A stretch of 64,000 nucleotides of DNA from Chondrus crispus (GCF_000350225.1 NW_005179068.1:107992-171991); one strand, 5' to 3'. Counted from the first letter of the stretch, positions 25,260-36,373 are shown. Numbers and translations are program-made. The notes: generated from the sequence alone by a model not told the origin.

Positions 25260-25360
25260 TAATCCTCATAGGGTCATCTTTACTCGCTGTCGCCGTTTCG
25301 TGTGTCTAAGTACCGCAAATTACAGACTGCAATGCGGACAGTCTGTCCTTGCGGTCCGTC
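25260..25360 (-). repeat. 5' LTR of Copia element 2
   Basis: Partner of the repeat at 20774-20875, at the upstream end of gag on the minus strand. The two copies have diverged noticeably, so the insertion is not recent. Confidence 0.65.
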
Positions 25361-26769
25361 CCTCCTCAAGCACACTTGCACATTATCTATTTTAAGTACA
25401 CACGAATCACTTCTACTTTAGAGACATACACACCAGTACGAATAGCTCATTCTGCGTTTTAAGCGTGGCAAAAGTAGGCAGAACCCTCGTTTTGAAAAGA
25501 TAACCGCCAGAAAGTTTGGTCCGATTCCTATAATGAGAATGGCAATCCGAAAAAGAAGCAGATGGTTGGAAACGGCCTAGTAGTGGTTTGCAGTACATAA
25601 TTGCCAACATGCATGTACTGCAGGATTACCCATGCCGATAGGCCCCTACGTCGAGAGTTTTTAGTCCATTTTCTTCTTACAGGAAGAGACGTTTATCTTT
25701 CTAATCGATATTTAGGTTGGCTCTAGATAGCCGGGCTTTTCGAATGACCAAGCGCTTCACTCCACTAGGTATGGCCATACGGTAATGATAGCTTCTTCTC
25801 CGATACGTATATATTTAGATTCTGGCAACATCATTCCGTTGCAATCAGTGTTCGGTCTCATAGGTCGGTTTAATGCATATATGTAATAGCTAAAAAGCTT
25901 GCCTCAGACAAGGCAAATGGCTTGTCAAGTCACACTAGCTACTGTAGGTACAATGGAAGGGTCGTTCCAAGGGCGTTTCACAGAGTTTTGATTTTTCGTG
26001 CCAAAAATTTCAACGCGCACGCCCATGACCGGTTACTTTTGGCCATTTCTTTCCTGCGCTTGATCTCTCTTCTTGAGATCCATTCATTGGGCCGCGTTGT
26101 ACGTGCACGGCCAGGCGCACCCTCGACACTTCCAGATACTCGGAAGTGTTAGCAGTTCGGAAGCCGCTAACCCGCCGCCCGCTTCCACACGTCCCGGGGC
26201 AGGGGCGACAATTGCTCAGACCAACGACGAAGACACCGCATGTTGTTCCGGCTATCCAAGACTAAGGAATCCGCGGTGATGGCACTTTCAATGCGCCCAC
26301 CATGCGAAACGTCCCACGCCTAGAAACACGTTTACCACCTCTTCGCATGACGCATTTTCCCTCGTGACATGCTTACCTTGGATGATTCCCCAATGCACTT
26401 GGGTCAAATGCGATTTGTGCTTTCGAGTGAAGGCACTTGCCAAAAAAGGGATACCATGGTACAAAATCTCTCGGTATTCGCTCATCGCCTCTTTCGTTCT
26501 CGTCAAATTTCCGCCGATACGAATGGCAAGTCTTCTTATGTAGGAACAAGAAAATTAAAGCACGAGTTGTTGTCTGTCGATATTGCGCACATAGATATGA
26601 TACAGCTCAATAATTAGTGTCGAACAGATTGAAGAGTCAAGAAGCTAGGAAATCGTTAAGATCGAGGGAATGCGGAATAAAAGTTCTGCAAACATGCCCC
26701 GCAGGCGTTTATACATTTAGGAAAATGATGCTTGCAAACTTGCGCTCCTTTAACTTTCTACACTCCTGA
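25361..26769. other. Intergenic stretch, nothing recognised
   Basis: AT-leaning, unique-looking sequence with short open frames. No domain, terminal repeat or RNA gene seen. Confidence 0.4.
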
Positions 26770-27012
26770 TCATCTTCTCCTCGAAACGGAGTTCTCGCGG
26801 TCACGCATTCCCAGCGGTGGTTGGTTGTGACGAGGACAGACAGAACATAGTGTCATCGCTCCCGACCCATGTCGTCGGTAGAGCGAAACAAACAAACAAG
26901 GTAGATGATCGCCTTGTCGCTGACAGACAAAGCTTCGGTGTTGCCTCTCCTTTCCACCACATTTGCGGCAGTTCCCTGATGAGTCGTAGATGTTGATCCC
27001 CTTTAGAGGCAT
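26770..27012 (-). CDS. Small Cys/His-rich protein, 80 aa (paralogue of the 30.4-kb gene)
   Basis: The ATG at 27012 gives an 80-residue product. Cysteines and histidine sit at C15, C18, H25, C30, C39, C56 and C59, giving C-x2-C-x6-H-x4-C followed by a later PC and a CSVCP pair. The same order, and the same C-x2-C-x6-H-x4-C spacing, occurs in the gene at 29984-30421. The N-termini also match (MPLKGxxI...DSSGNCRKC against MPRLQGPHI...DAGLCREC), which decides the start; an upstream TTG start has no support. Such ligand sets usually bind zinc. I do not recognise the family and assign no function. The C-terminus is short and basic (ends SVSRRR). It could be a decaying copy, but the frame is open. 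Confidence 0.5.
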   Translation of the reverse strand: MPLKGINIYDSSGNCRKCGGKERQHRSFVCQRQGDHLPCLFVSLYRRHGSGAMTLCSVCPRHNQPPLGMRDRENSVSRRR

Positions 27013-29983
27013 TTTCAGAGGAGTTTGAGGGTAACTGGAGCAATGCTTTCCCGTCAAGCCTTACAATCAAATCCCAACTCCTTTCTGCCGATGTGCGATT
27101 TGAATAAAATCCGGAGAGTAAGAGGTTTCGTAAAGTTAACAATCCGAATACGGTCACCAATTGACGGAATCGTGGTCGCGGGATAATGCTGAGGCAGATA
27201 AGAATGGTTGTTTAACAAGCTGTTGTTTTCGTCAGCAACGCCTGGAAGAGGGAAAGTTGATCGAGCGAGGCGGAGAGAGGTGTCAAGTTAGCTTTCGAAT
27301 CATCAAAAAGAGTTGATGAAACTTAGTCGCGTTTCTGTCAGATTGTAAAGACTAGCATTCTTGTTGGGAAACCGTGGATGTTAGGCCGGCTTAAGTATTG
27401 CGCGGTGCTGATTCTGTGTGAACGAAGCCAGTAGAAGCATAATCGTCACTGCACATCATCAGAAATGCCATCAAACACTGTCGCCGAATAAAGCCGCGCG
27501 CTCCAGTAATTCTCTGTCTCTAGTTCCGCCTTACAGAAACATCGTGAACTTGATCGAAATGTATGAAATGTAGATGGAACTTATTCATATTGACTTCCGA
27601 AGGCTACGGTACTCGCATTCGCGTGCTTGGTAGGAAGTGAAGGCAATAATTTTGCAATGCGCTCGGCTGAAGTCTAAAAGAAAGATAATGGAAGCATCAG
27701 TATTTAGTAAATACTATTTACTGACGTTTATTCTTATCAAAGGCTACCGGAGAGATTTCTTTTATTGATTCACGCTTCGTGTAAACGGCACATATATTTA
27801 AACTTTCCAGTACTTGTGCGGGCGATCGTGTTCTAGAGAACTACGCTGCAACAGTTGAAGAGACCAGGATGGCTGGTACCCCTCCTGTTCTTCTTATGGG
27901 AGACTTAAGAGACTGATACAGCGCAGAAGGGCATGTCATTCAGCGTCCCGAGATCTCATGTGATGTATGTGTATCCCCCAAACAGATCTAGAGGTATTTT
28001 GCGTAAAACCTGCGGTATGAAGGTGGGGTCTCATGAGAACAGCAAATGTGACACAGTTGGAAGAGGATCTCGTAAGAACGTATTGATAAAAGGAGGGTGG
28101 CCCCTTATTGCGTCTAGCCGAGGCAATTGAATTTGTTTTTGTTGCCTATAGGAATGGAAACCGCGTTGCTTTCCCACTCATGACGTGCTTGGCATGCAGA
28201 ATCCTGTGCTCTCCTTCACTTGTCTTGCCCGTTTTCCCCTTATATTCGCCCTTGAGTGAGAAGGAATGTGTCAGAGTGTCCCAAGAAGCTGAGAGTTTCT
28301 AGAATTGGTCTACCCCACTCTATTAATGCTGATAGAAGCATAGGACACCACGTGAGAGTTCGGGGAGACAGAGGCGCTTATATTTCAGAATACACGTCCG
28401 CGAATCACTTTGACTGAACGTCAATATTGACAAGGACATAAACGCCAGCAAAACTCTGCAAATTGTTCGTGAAATGAGCATATATGAAAGGTGATTTCCA
28501 CTTTACTACAGACCGAAGCATTCAGTGCCAAACATTTAGGACAACGAAAATGAGAACAGCCTATGACATTTGCTCACTAGTCCAGCATTTCCAAAAGAAG
28601 ACGGGTTGAACCATTCATCACTACACACAAAACTAGAAATGACAGACTACCGGCGATTACAAAAACACTTTGAATCAGTTGTTGCAAGGAATTGTAACTC
28701 GAACGTGTCGATAACCTTTTGCGGCTTGACAGGCTTTCATTGGTTCAAGTGCATGCGGAGTAACTATTCATCCCCGGACGATGTGCGGCCATGCTTGCGG
28801 GATGGACCCCGCGGAGGTCCTATTCCGTTCGGTCCATGAGCTCAGCGCCACCAACAAAATTGCTGATAGCAAAATTGCTGATGGCCCCAAAGTGCACGGC
28901 TAAGCGTCGAAGTCGATTCCAATTGCAGACAGTATGAAACGAGAAGGAATCTGTGACTCTCCAATCAAGCAACTGGCAGAAATCTTGCGTTCCCTGCTTG
29001 ACACCAAACAATAATCAAGACGCTGCACACCTTCCCAGCTGGACAGAAGAATTATAATGGCTCGCTGCGCGTCAGCGTAACTGCGCAGAATAAATCTTCT
29101 GGAAGATTATCCTGTAAGATTATCCTGTTAGTGGAGATTATCACCGTTGACGCAAACCAATACAAAGACGTCAGAGACTGGTTACTTTTTCTCGCATGTG
29201 AACACCACACATATCTTCATAATCAGTCAGTCAACAATCACTAGAGACATTTGTGCGTAAAGAGCGAGCGGTGTATCTAACCCTAATAATGTTCCCTGTT
29301 TGAAGAATAGTCTCCCTGTTAGAAGCAGACTATCAGTCGCGTGAGCCTGTCGTCTTCATATTCATGAGCGTCTGCAAAGCGAAGGCAGGGATGTTGATCA
29401 AAAGAAAAGAATTGAATGATGCTTCACTCGCATTACCAACACATTCTTCCAACAGCTATATAGTTCTATGGCGGAGGACATCGCTTGTGTCCGTTGGCAG
29501 CGTATCGTCGCCCTCCACAACGACGACACTACCTCTTCATTTGCATGTCTCATGAGGACTGATACTAGCAAATCAATTTGTTCAGCGGTCCTGAAGAAGT
29601 TCCGTAAGTTATCGGCATATATACACACTCTGTGCCAGTGTCATTCCAGGGAGACGTTCGCTCCGCTTAGCAATGGAGAGCGCGGTGCCACTCGCACCGC
29701 CATTTGGCCGTACCACGAGTTTGCGCGTACCTGCCTCCGCCCGAACATCAATGCAGAGTGCCCGAGCGGTTGTCATGACCTGGTACTCGGCACACAGCAA
29801 CATCAGCATTGCAGGAACATATCTGTCGGTCAACAACATGATGCTTCGTACATCCAAAGCTTCTGGAATCTAGCGTGGCACTTGGACGCTCGAGTCTCAG
29901 GCGGCAACGGTTTTCTTATCTGCTGATCACGACCGCAGCTATGAGGCCTCGGCTCCCAAACATAAGTCCAATGGTACCAGAAG
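27013..29983. other. Intergenic stretch with short tandem duplications
   Basis: About 3 kb with no gene I can support. Small local tandem repeats occur, for example a 15-bp unit twice near 28854-28883 (AAAATTGCTGATxGC) and a 14-bp unit twice near 29104-29129 (AGATTATCCTGT). Short open frames here have no domain. Confidence 0.4.
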
Positions 29984-30421
29984 CTACGCGGCAAGCCCGT
30001 CAGCATTTCCGGCATGTCCCGTTTGTCCCGGTGCTGGGGGTTGCTCTTCGGGATGTACTGGGTGTTCATTCTCCGGGACGCCTTGACAATTGGGTAGGTG
30101 GTTCGCCTCCCCATTCTGACCTGGGGCGTTCGGAATGTGGGCGTCAAGCTGGTGCTCGTGGGGCACGTCGTCTTCTTCTTCGCACTCGTCGTTGGGGTCG
30201 TCGATGGGCGGGATGCCACAGTGGGGACAGACGGAGCAGCAGACGAGAAAGCCGTCGTCTAGGTTCTTGCGGTACATGCAGATTCCGTCACACGGGGTGC
30301 GATGCTCGTAGTCCTTGCGCGGATACCCGCACGCGATGGGGCGATGCTCGGCTTGCGGGCGCGCGCACTCGCGACATAGGCCGGCGTCCGAAAAAATGTG
30401 CGGACCCTGCAGACGAGGCAT
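29984..30421 (-). CDS. Small Cys/His-rich protein, 145 aa, putative zinc-binding
   Basis: The ATG at 30421 opens a 145-residue frame. The N-terminal half holds C16, C19, H26, C31, H40, C44, C48, C61, C62, C65 and C68, with C-x2-C-x6-H-x4-C and a later CCSVCPHC. The second half is acidic and rich in Pro, His and Asn (DDPNDECEEEDD, then PENEHPVHPEEQPP), probably disordered. The first 70 residues align with the 80-aa gene at 26770-27012 on the same strand, 3 kb away, including the initiator region and every spacing of the first four ligands. A larger open frame on the plus strand over this region is GC-rich, has no domain and is rejected. Function unknown; a zinc-binding fold is inferred from the ligands. 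Confidence 0.6.
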   Translation of the reverse strand: MPRLQGPHIFSDAGLCRECARPQAEHRPIACGYPRKDYEHRTPCDGICMYRKNLDDGFLVCCSVCPHCGIPPIDDPNDECEEEDDVPHEHQLDAHIPNAPGQNGEANHLPNCQGVPENEHPVHPEEQPPAPGQTGHAGNADGLAA

Positions 30422-32139
30422 GGTGCGGGACTGGGGGTGGAGACCGGGAGCGCGATGGAAGGGAGAGATCAGATGTGTTGGAGGGAGGGAGGGAGAGTGG
30501 AGAGGGGGATGGGTCGGCGGGTGAGGAGGACCATTGAGATTGCATCATTGGGAGAATATTTTCAACGGGAAATTATTGAGATCGGCGACAGCACGGCATG
30601 GAGGTGTGCCGTTGGTGAGTGCAAGAGACGGCCTGCCGAATGGGTGATGGTCTTCTCTCGAGCAAATCTTCCACCGATGTTGTTTCACACTACGTAACTT
30701 TTAACTCCGTTGCCACCTTTGTTTGTTTTTGGTAGGCCTTGCTTCAGTTACTTTGCTTCACCTCCGATATTTGTCCGCTTCAAACCAATTGACTTGGAAC
30801 CGCCTCCCCGCCCGAATAAAACAATCTTGCTAGCTGGAAACATATCTGCGATTCGGAAACACCAAACATGTGCCAAATGAATTAAAACACCAAATCCCGC
30901 TGGTACTCTGTACTGCCGAAAAGGGCCGGTTCTATGTGAAGAGTATTTTTCTCAACAAGGATTATTTTCTGGATGCTGTTCATAACCTCCAACAGCATCC
31001 ATGTCCTGTTTGTCGATTTGTGATGAATACATGCAGTGTTACCCGGGTGGGCAATCGGATTCTACGACGTGGGCGGCGATTCTGGCGAAACGGGTCGCAA
31101 ATGGTGGTACTGTATTGCGATGATGGCAGTGACTGTGGCTTTTCAAATAGACGATATAACAACCCGGATACTGATCTTCCACGAGACTCGGGACTATAAA
31201 CATATTGCCTTTCGTCTGCCTTTGTTGACACAAATCGCCGAAACTCTTCGTCCTCGTAAATTACATTCCTTCACCTCTAAGGGTGTGTCTTAACTTGCCC
31301 GGGTTTGCTTTGCTTGTCCGAGTTTGCCGGTCATTTATTAATTTTTTTAATGTAAGTACACGCCTTTCCCTTACGTTAGTAGTGGACAGGTGTCCTTTCC
31401 ATTACGTTAGTAATTGTTGAACAGGCTTGCCCGACACGCCATCCTCAAGAACGTGACCGGCCCTCAGTTCTCGTTGCTCCCACTGTACGAAAGCATGCCG
31501 CTGAGGTAAACTCAGTGCGGACAATGGGTACAGTCATTCATCCCTGGACTCCAGGGAAACGCTCTGGGGCTTGGAGCATTCACCACGTCTACAGTTCCCT
31601 GCAATGTTGCCTCCTCGTCTTCGAAAAGCTGAAGGAAAATGTCAACGACGAAAAGTCCGCTTCACTTGCAATAAAAGGGGCAGAGATACTCCTAAAAATC
31701 ATGATAGCGTTAACAAGATTGTTATGAATGCAAGTGCTCCCAGGCCACAAGTACCAAGAGAAAAGAGTCACACGGGCAGAAAAGAAATGATTCAGCTCGG
31801 GACGCCGGCAATTTATCTGACATTTGGCGATTTATTGCGCGCAGGAAGAAGAAAAAATTGAGGAGGATCGGCTACAGCGAACAGCGAACAAAACAAAGAG
31901 AACTGCAGAAAGAACAGTAAACAGAAGCGAAAAAGCTGAGGGCACAAAAAAGTCTGGGAAGCATGAAAAGTGGCAAGGCCTCAAAGCCTGTCAACTCAAC
32001 CAAGAAGCGGGCACAATCAACTGCGGTTCCAAAGGCGCACAAAGGCCCCTCCCCAACGTGCGTCAATTCCTCATCATTCCCCATCAACGTTGCCGCGTAC
32101 GCGTTACTTGGTCTTTCTGGTGCCGGTCAAATTACCAAA
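30422..32139. other. Intergenic stretch, possible transposase tail near 31.8-32.0 kb
   Basis: Mostly unrecognised. Near 31.82-31.97 kb the plus strand encodes a lysine/glutamate-rich coil (EEEKIEEDRLQRTANK, then RTAERTVNRSEKAEG) like the charged C-terminal tails of pogo-type DDE_1 transposases. It is too short and simple in composition to call firmly. Confidence 0.3.
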
Positions 32140-32141
32140 TA

Positions 32142-32661
32142 CAGGGGGGGGGGGGGGGGGTCGCGATATAGTGCCATATTTGTTAGTGCCAGCTCCGATA
32201 TAGTTCTACCCTTCTGCGGGTGGCACGAATTTTGAGCCAAAAACGAAGGGTCTCCAGGGAGGCAGTTAGATGGACATGTGTACTGCCCGAGAGCCGCTGC
32301 CGCCGCGGAAAGATATTATGCAGTTGCCAACTCGAATAGAGACTATGGCGGAAAAAGGCAGGGTCGATGATGCAATTGGACATCTGCAAAAGTGTAGGCT
32401 GGCATTTATGGCTGCGAAAAAGGAGGAAGTCAATGCAACGGCTCGGCAGCTACTACTAACAGAAATGCTTGATTAGACTTGAGTCTGTAGTGAAGATACA
32501 AAGCATGAGTGATGGCGTCCTGCGAGCGGTCTTTCTGAGCAGTGATGCAAGGAAGTGGTTGCAAAAAAGCCGTAAATCTCATTATCTAACAGTGCCTGGT
32601 TCGATATAGTGCCGTTTTCGGCCCACTGACACAGTGTAGCACTACATCGCGACCCCCCCTG
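32142..32661. mobile_element. 520-bp MITE with CAGGGGG terminal inverted repeats
   Basis: The left end reads CAG, a G run and TCGCGATATAGTGC; the right end is its inverse with a shorter G run and one or two differences. TA flanks both ends (32140-32141 and 32662-32663), as for pogo/Tigger-type insertions. The G tract at the left end is 17 long (32144-32160) against 7 at the right, so it has expanded or slipped. No transposase is encoded; only a short plus-strand frame is open inside. It is probably a non-autonomous element moved by a pogo-family transposase. Confidence 0.75.
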
Positions 32662-32876
32662 TAGACCTTTTTCTAAACATCTGTGTGTTGCCGCACCAAT
32701 AAAAGAAAATTCGAGGAATCTCTGATCCAGTACGGCTAGAGATTCTGTATCTCCTCCCGGTTGATTAGCAAACGCAGAGCATCCATCACTACCTGTCTGA
32801 CCTCATTTGGGCAAGGGGAAGTAGTTTTTCAAGTTAATTTAAAAAGATGTTACCAAATTATACTTTCGTGGAAGGG

Positions 32877-32976
32877 TAATCCTCATGGGGTGGCTTTACT
32901 CGTCGTCGCCGTCGCTCCTATTAAATACTGTTGTAGACAGACTGTGATATGGACAGTCTGTCCTTGCGGTCCGTCA
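32877..32976 (-). repeat. Solo LTR of the Copia element 2 family
   Basis: A 100-bp copy of the repeat that bounds Copia element 2, closest to the copy at 53945-54044 (both share CTCCTATTAAATA and a GTGATATGGACAGTC block). No Copia coding sequence lies beside it. Confidence 0.65.
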
Positions 32977-33355
32977 TTTTCCACACTCGCTTTTATTCCG
33001 AAGATCTCCTGCAGTGAGCGTACCATTGAAAACCCCTTCACAAGTATCATTGTTCTAACGATCCATTTGACCGCCGCCCCTGCTCAGTGCCGGTCATCTG
33101 GCTCCCTTCAATGACGGATCTCGCTATGCCATTAGTATTACTGTACTAACGCCACTCTGTTTTGACCCCGCCGATTCCAGTCTCTGTGCTTTGATAACCT
33201 GGCACGTCAGGGTTGCTTCCCGGCATGACCTCTGCAATTAGGCATGCCGGCGGCTAGGCGCACCCTTCTCACACCCTACGCTGTCTGATCATTCTGCAAA
33301 ATGCAGCGCATGTTACTGTCTCATGTCCAGTGCGTTCCTTAATTTCTTCAATCCT

Positions 33356-34052
33356 TATCAAAACCGTAACAGTTTGTTCTCTGCGTTGGTAGAATATTTA
33401 CCGAAGTAAATATATGTCTGACTTCAACGTCGAGTCAGATCTTGAAAAGCCGACCCTTCCGAGAGCGCGTGCCGTGTACGACGGGAACTGTCGGGAGGAG
33501 TTGGTCTCTCCGGTTTGTCCACAAACGGGGGGCGTACAGCAGGAAGGTAGACTATCCAAGGGCAGCGGATGCAACAAGTCACCGTTGCCCGGGGACAGGG
33601 CTGCCGAGTTGGATAGGCTGACTCCGTGCGCGAAGTTCTAAGATTCAAACGCGAACTATAACGCCGAGTGGTTCAACAGTCTCCTCGCTGCTCGGTTGTC
33701 AATGCTTGACGCCCTCTCGAGCCTTCGACTATGCCGGACTAGTTGCACTAGGCTTTTGGTTGAATTAAAGCACTGTGTTGTTCTGTTCTTTTTGTTCGTT
33801 ATTGGTTTCTTTTGATATCTATCCGCAAACGTATCTACTTATATCGCTAATGCAGAGCTACATTCGTAATGCTCCAGCTAGGTGCCTCTCGATAAAGCAA
33901 AAACGATGGCCGCTGGCAGGATATTGTATTTGGCGCATATGCCATGTATGCGATATCAACCCTGAATTTCAGATTCCCATTTCGAGAATCGCAAGCCTGA
34001 TTTATCATATCCATTTCCTTCGTTGGTTCCATGCGTGCAGATTAACAATCCT
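33356..34052. mobile_element. 697-bp insertion flanked by 7-bp direct repeat
   Basis: Copy A of the duplication contains about 697 bp absent from copy B. It is flanked by CAATCCT at 33349-33355 and 34046-34052, as expected for a target duplication; copy B has one AATCCT at the same point. No terminal inverted repeat or poly(A) tail is obvious and no transposase is encoded. A plus-strand frame at about 33414-33641 (starts MSDFNVESDLEKP) is open but unrecognised. Confidence 0.6.
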
Positions 34053-34124
34053 GCATGGACACGACTTTGATCGTATGCCGTGAGGCGTAGATCGGGCAGT
34101 CAGGTTGCTCCGTCGTGGACTTTA

Positions 34125-35612
34125 CTATCGATCAGACGCAACACAGGTGTACCCCCCCACTAGCATGTCGTCGTGGAATTCTCCTAATCTTCGGCTACCC
34201 GTACCAACGTGGAATACCGGCTCGCCTGGCGCGTCGGCCACTACCTCCCCGACGAGGCTTGCGGAGAACTCCTCGCCCCACTTTTCGTCAAGGTATTTCT
34301 TCCTTGTGTAAAGATTAACTCCCCGCTCATTGGATCCACCTACTGCACCTTGACCCATGTAACAGCCCGTCCCGCTTCTCCATAACTGAAGTTGACAGGG
34401 CCCGACCTCCTCAACGCACGCATTGATTTCTTCAGCGGATACGCCCCAGAACATAGCTCCCCATCTTTTCATAGACCTGGAATCTACGAGGATCACTTTG
34501 TAAGTCAAGTGAGCTCTGGTCGTCTTAGGGAACATGATGGCCATCACAGAGATACCTAAAAAGAAAGTGAACCCAACAACTTCGACCGTGTCCATAACAT
34601 TATTCCAAGTAAATTGAAGCACTCGTTCGCCGAATGAGCCCACGAACTTGCCTGAAATTCCGAAAGCTATAAGATTGACAGCATATATTAATGCTGAGAT
34701 GTACACATTGGTAACCGGAGAGGCTGCGTAGGCATCTCCGTCATAAATCCAGCTCTTGGATAGGGTACGCGTGATGAATTCCCTAGCGTCCAAAGCCCCG
34801 AACCTCCGCCTCTCGGGTGCTTGCCATGCCACTATAGTACGACATCTGCTATTCTCTTCATCTTCACTCGCAGAGTAGCATGTTTCTGTGAAGATCTTAA
34901 CCAGCCTGGCTATCCCGCCATCAAATTTGCTCTTTCTTCGTAAGTCAGCGTGACCCGCAGCAACTCTGTAAAACGACCACCCCAGCCCAAAGACGGTAGT
35001 TATTCTCAAGGACCTGATGTACGCTCTGTTAACTCGCCCTTCTAGCACATCGATGACTAAGCAGCACCAGGCCAGGCTGACGATGGGAATGCCCCATCTG
35101 AAGTAGTCGAACATGATCGCCTCTATGGGGTTTAAGACAAAATATAATACAAACCCCGGTACTGCCGACCCGAAATATATGTAATCTGCTAGGCCATACG
35201 TGCAGGTTATAGTCAGCCAACCCAAATAAACCCGCGCTACAGCCCAGTCCAATATAGCGTCTTCTATCGTTCGTTTCCAGTTGCTCCTCTGGAATCTCCT
35301 CACTACGAGTAATGTTGCCTGCAGAAGCGCCCATTCACCGACGGCCTGGAAGGGTAATGTCCATGATCTAATGAAAATCGTCCAGCCCAACCTGAAACTA
35401 ACAGCCACGTACAATACCGTCAGAGTCGCGTAAGTCACCTCCATTAATCTTCTTCTTTCTGTTCTCGTGATAAGCATCTTGGCCCGGTTAAGACCCTTAT
35501 TGCTCGCCATTGCCGGCTCTGGGCCGCAGGCATCGCTCCCCTTCTCAGATAGAAGTCTGTCCTGGCTTTCCATATTAGCCAAGACCGCTGAATAATTGTC
35601 TCTCATGTTCAT
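34125..35612 (-). CDS. Multi-spanning membrane protein, 495 aa, unknown family
   Basis: A single open frame from the ATG at 35612 (a second ATG lies two codons in). Hydrophobic segments at about residues 57-80, 90-104, 121-147, 151-168, 175-190, 203-218, 303-320 and 344-361 suggest seven or eight membrane spans. They are split by a charged loop (about 225-300, with SASEDEENSR) and followed by a soluble C-terminal region of about 130 residues. There is no cleavable signal peptide; the first 50 residues are polar. A second copy lies at 62959 to the window end on the same strand, very similar but with a different C-terminus. I do not recognise the family, so transport, channel or enzyme roles are all open. 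The coding region is intact, and conservation between copies argues for a real host gene rather than a shadow. Upstream (35.62-36.08 kb) I see no clear promoter motif. Confidence 0.75.
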   Translation of the reverse strand: MNMRDNYSAVLANMESQDRLLSEKGSDACGPEPAMASNKGLNRAKMLITRTERRRLMEVTYATLTVLYVAVSFRLGWTIFIRSWTLPFQAVGEWALLQATLLVVRRFQRSNWKRTIEDAILDWAVARVYLGWLTITCTYGLADYIYFGSAVPGFVLYFVLNPIEAIMFDYFRWGIPIVSLAWCCLVIDVLEGRVNRAYIRSLRITTVFGLGWSFYRVAAGHADLRRKSKFDGGIARLVKIFTETCYSASEDEENSRCRTIVAWQAPERRRFGALDAREFITRTLSKSWIYDGDAYAASPVTNVYISALIYAVNLIAFGISGKFVGSFGERVLQFTWNNVMDTVEVVGFTFFLGISVMAIMFPKTTRAHLTYKVILVDSRSMKRWGAMFWGVSAEEINACVEEVGPCQLQLWRSGTGCYMGQGAVGGSNERGVNLYTRKKYLDEKWGEEFSASLVGEVVADAPGEPVFHVGTGSRRLGEFHDDMLVGGYTCVASDR

Positions 35613-36086
35613 CTTGAACTGGAGCTTTCATCTCATGTTTGCTCGCTTATTCACAGCTTTGAACCCGTGCCCTAAGGTTATCTTCCAAGGTGTACGGGGA
35701 AAAGGGGGTCGTGTGGTCGGGTTTTCATGCATCTCTCAATTTTAAGTGCAGAATTGCAATCCGATTTTAATTGCAAATTAGGAATGAGTGCTGGAACTTC
35801 CCACACGCCCTGGGGCGGCGATGAAAAGAGGAGGCTCCACGGGTTGAGGAGGGAGAGAAGCAAGGGGAAGGGAGCAAGAGGCAAAAAGTAAATCAACAGC
35901 AACACCCCCGAACATGAGCTAACACAGACCACAACATGGGGCTCCCCCGCTAGCCGCTACCACTTGGAGGGAAGCCAATCACCACCCAACATCATCGCGC
36001 AACCTGCGTATGGGCTTTCGCCAACGTCTGGTCGCGAGAGCGGTCTCTTGCTCGGAACGCCATTGTAGAGTAGTACCGTAGCACAT

Positions 36087-36355
36087 TGTTGTCGGTGAAA
36101 TGGGGGAGGCGGTTCTGGGGAGCGTGCCGTTCGTGGTGAGGGTTTTTTTCGAGTGTCGTCCCCCCTTCCCCGCAGCGCCCGTCACCCTCTCTCTTTTATT
36201 TCTACGAAATTCCTTCCAGAAGCGTCCACGCATCCGGCCCGGATTCCGCCGGGCCGTCCGCGTGCGCCTCTCTAAAATTCAAATAAAATCTCGGACTACA
36301 GAATAAAATCTCCCTCTACAGTAAAATGCAAATATTTCCCTAAAAATATCTCACA
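36087..36355 (-). repeat. 3' LTR of the young Gypsy
   Basis: 269 bp, identical as far as I can read to 43071-43339. On the element's strand it begins TGTGAGATATTTTT and ends CCGACAACA. It contains an AATAAA on the minus strand (36200-36195) that could serve polyadenylation. Confidence 0.93.
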
Positions 36356-36373
36356 TGACCCCCTCCTCAGGGC
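36356..36373 (-). other. Polypurine tract next to the 3' LTR
   Basis: On the minus strand the bases just before the 3' LTR read TGAGGAGGGGTCA, the purine run that normally primes plus-strand DNA synthesis in LTR elements. It supports the LTR boundary at 36355. Confidence 0.7.

Larger units (their letters stand above)
20774..25360 (-). mobile_element. Ty1/Copia element 2, broken, both LTRs present
   Basis: Minus-strand Copia of a family related to element 1. Gag lies at about 24.4-25.05 kb, the protease motif (ILDSAAHSTH) near 24.1 kb, integrase at about 23.0-23.6 kb, RT at 21.65-22.5 kb (SMDDFLV catalytic box, LYGGRSAGHRYNKGL) and RNase H near 20.95-21.35 kb (IDNKSSIQVAAN, then PVDLFTKALG). 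LTR-like repeats of about 101 bp sit at both ends (20774-20875 and 25260-25360). The coding region is broken in several places, fewer than in element 1, and is better preserved around RT. Confidence 0.85.
33241..35620. repeat. Segmental duplication, copy A (partner 62750-64000)
   Basis: From the block TAGGCGCACCCTTCT near 33256 through the membrane-protein gene, the sequence matches 62750 to the window end in the same orientation, apart from an insertion at 33356-34052 present only in copy A. The match continues to the window edge, so the full length of the duplication is unknown. Confidence 0.85.

Noticed and set aside
29875-30537. 220-codon plus-strand open frame
   Set aside because: Arg/Gly-rich with no domain, antisense to the Cys-rich gene, whose paralogue 3 kb away supports the minus strand.
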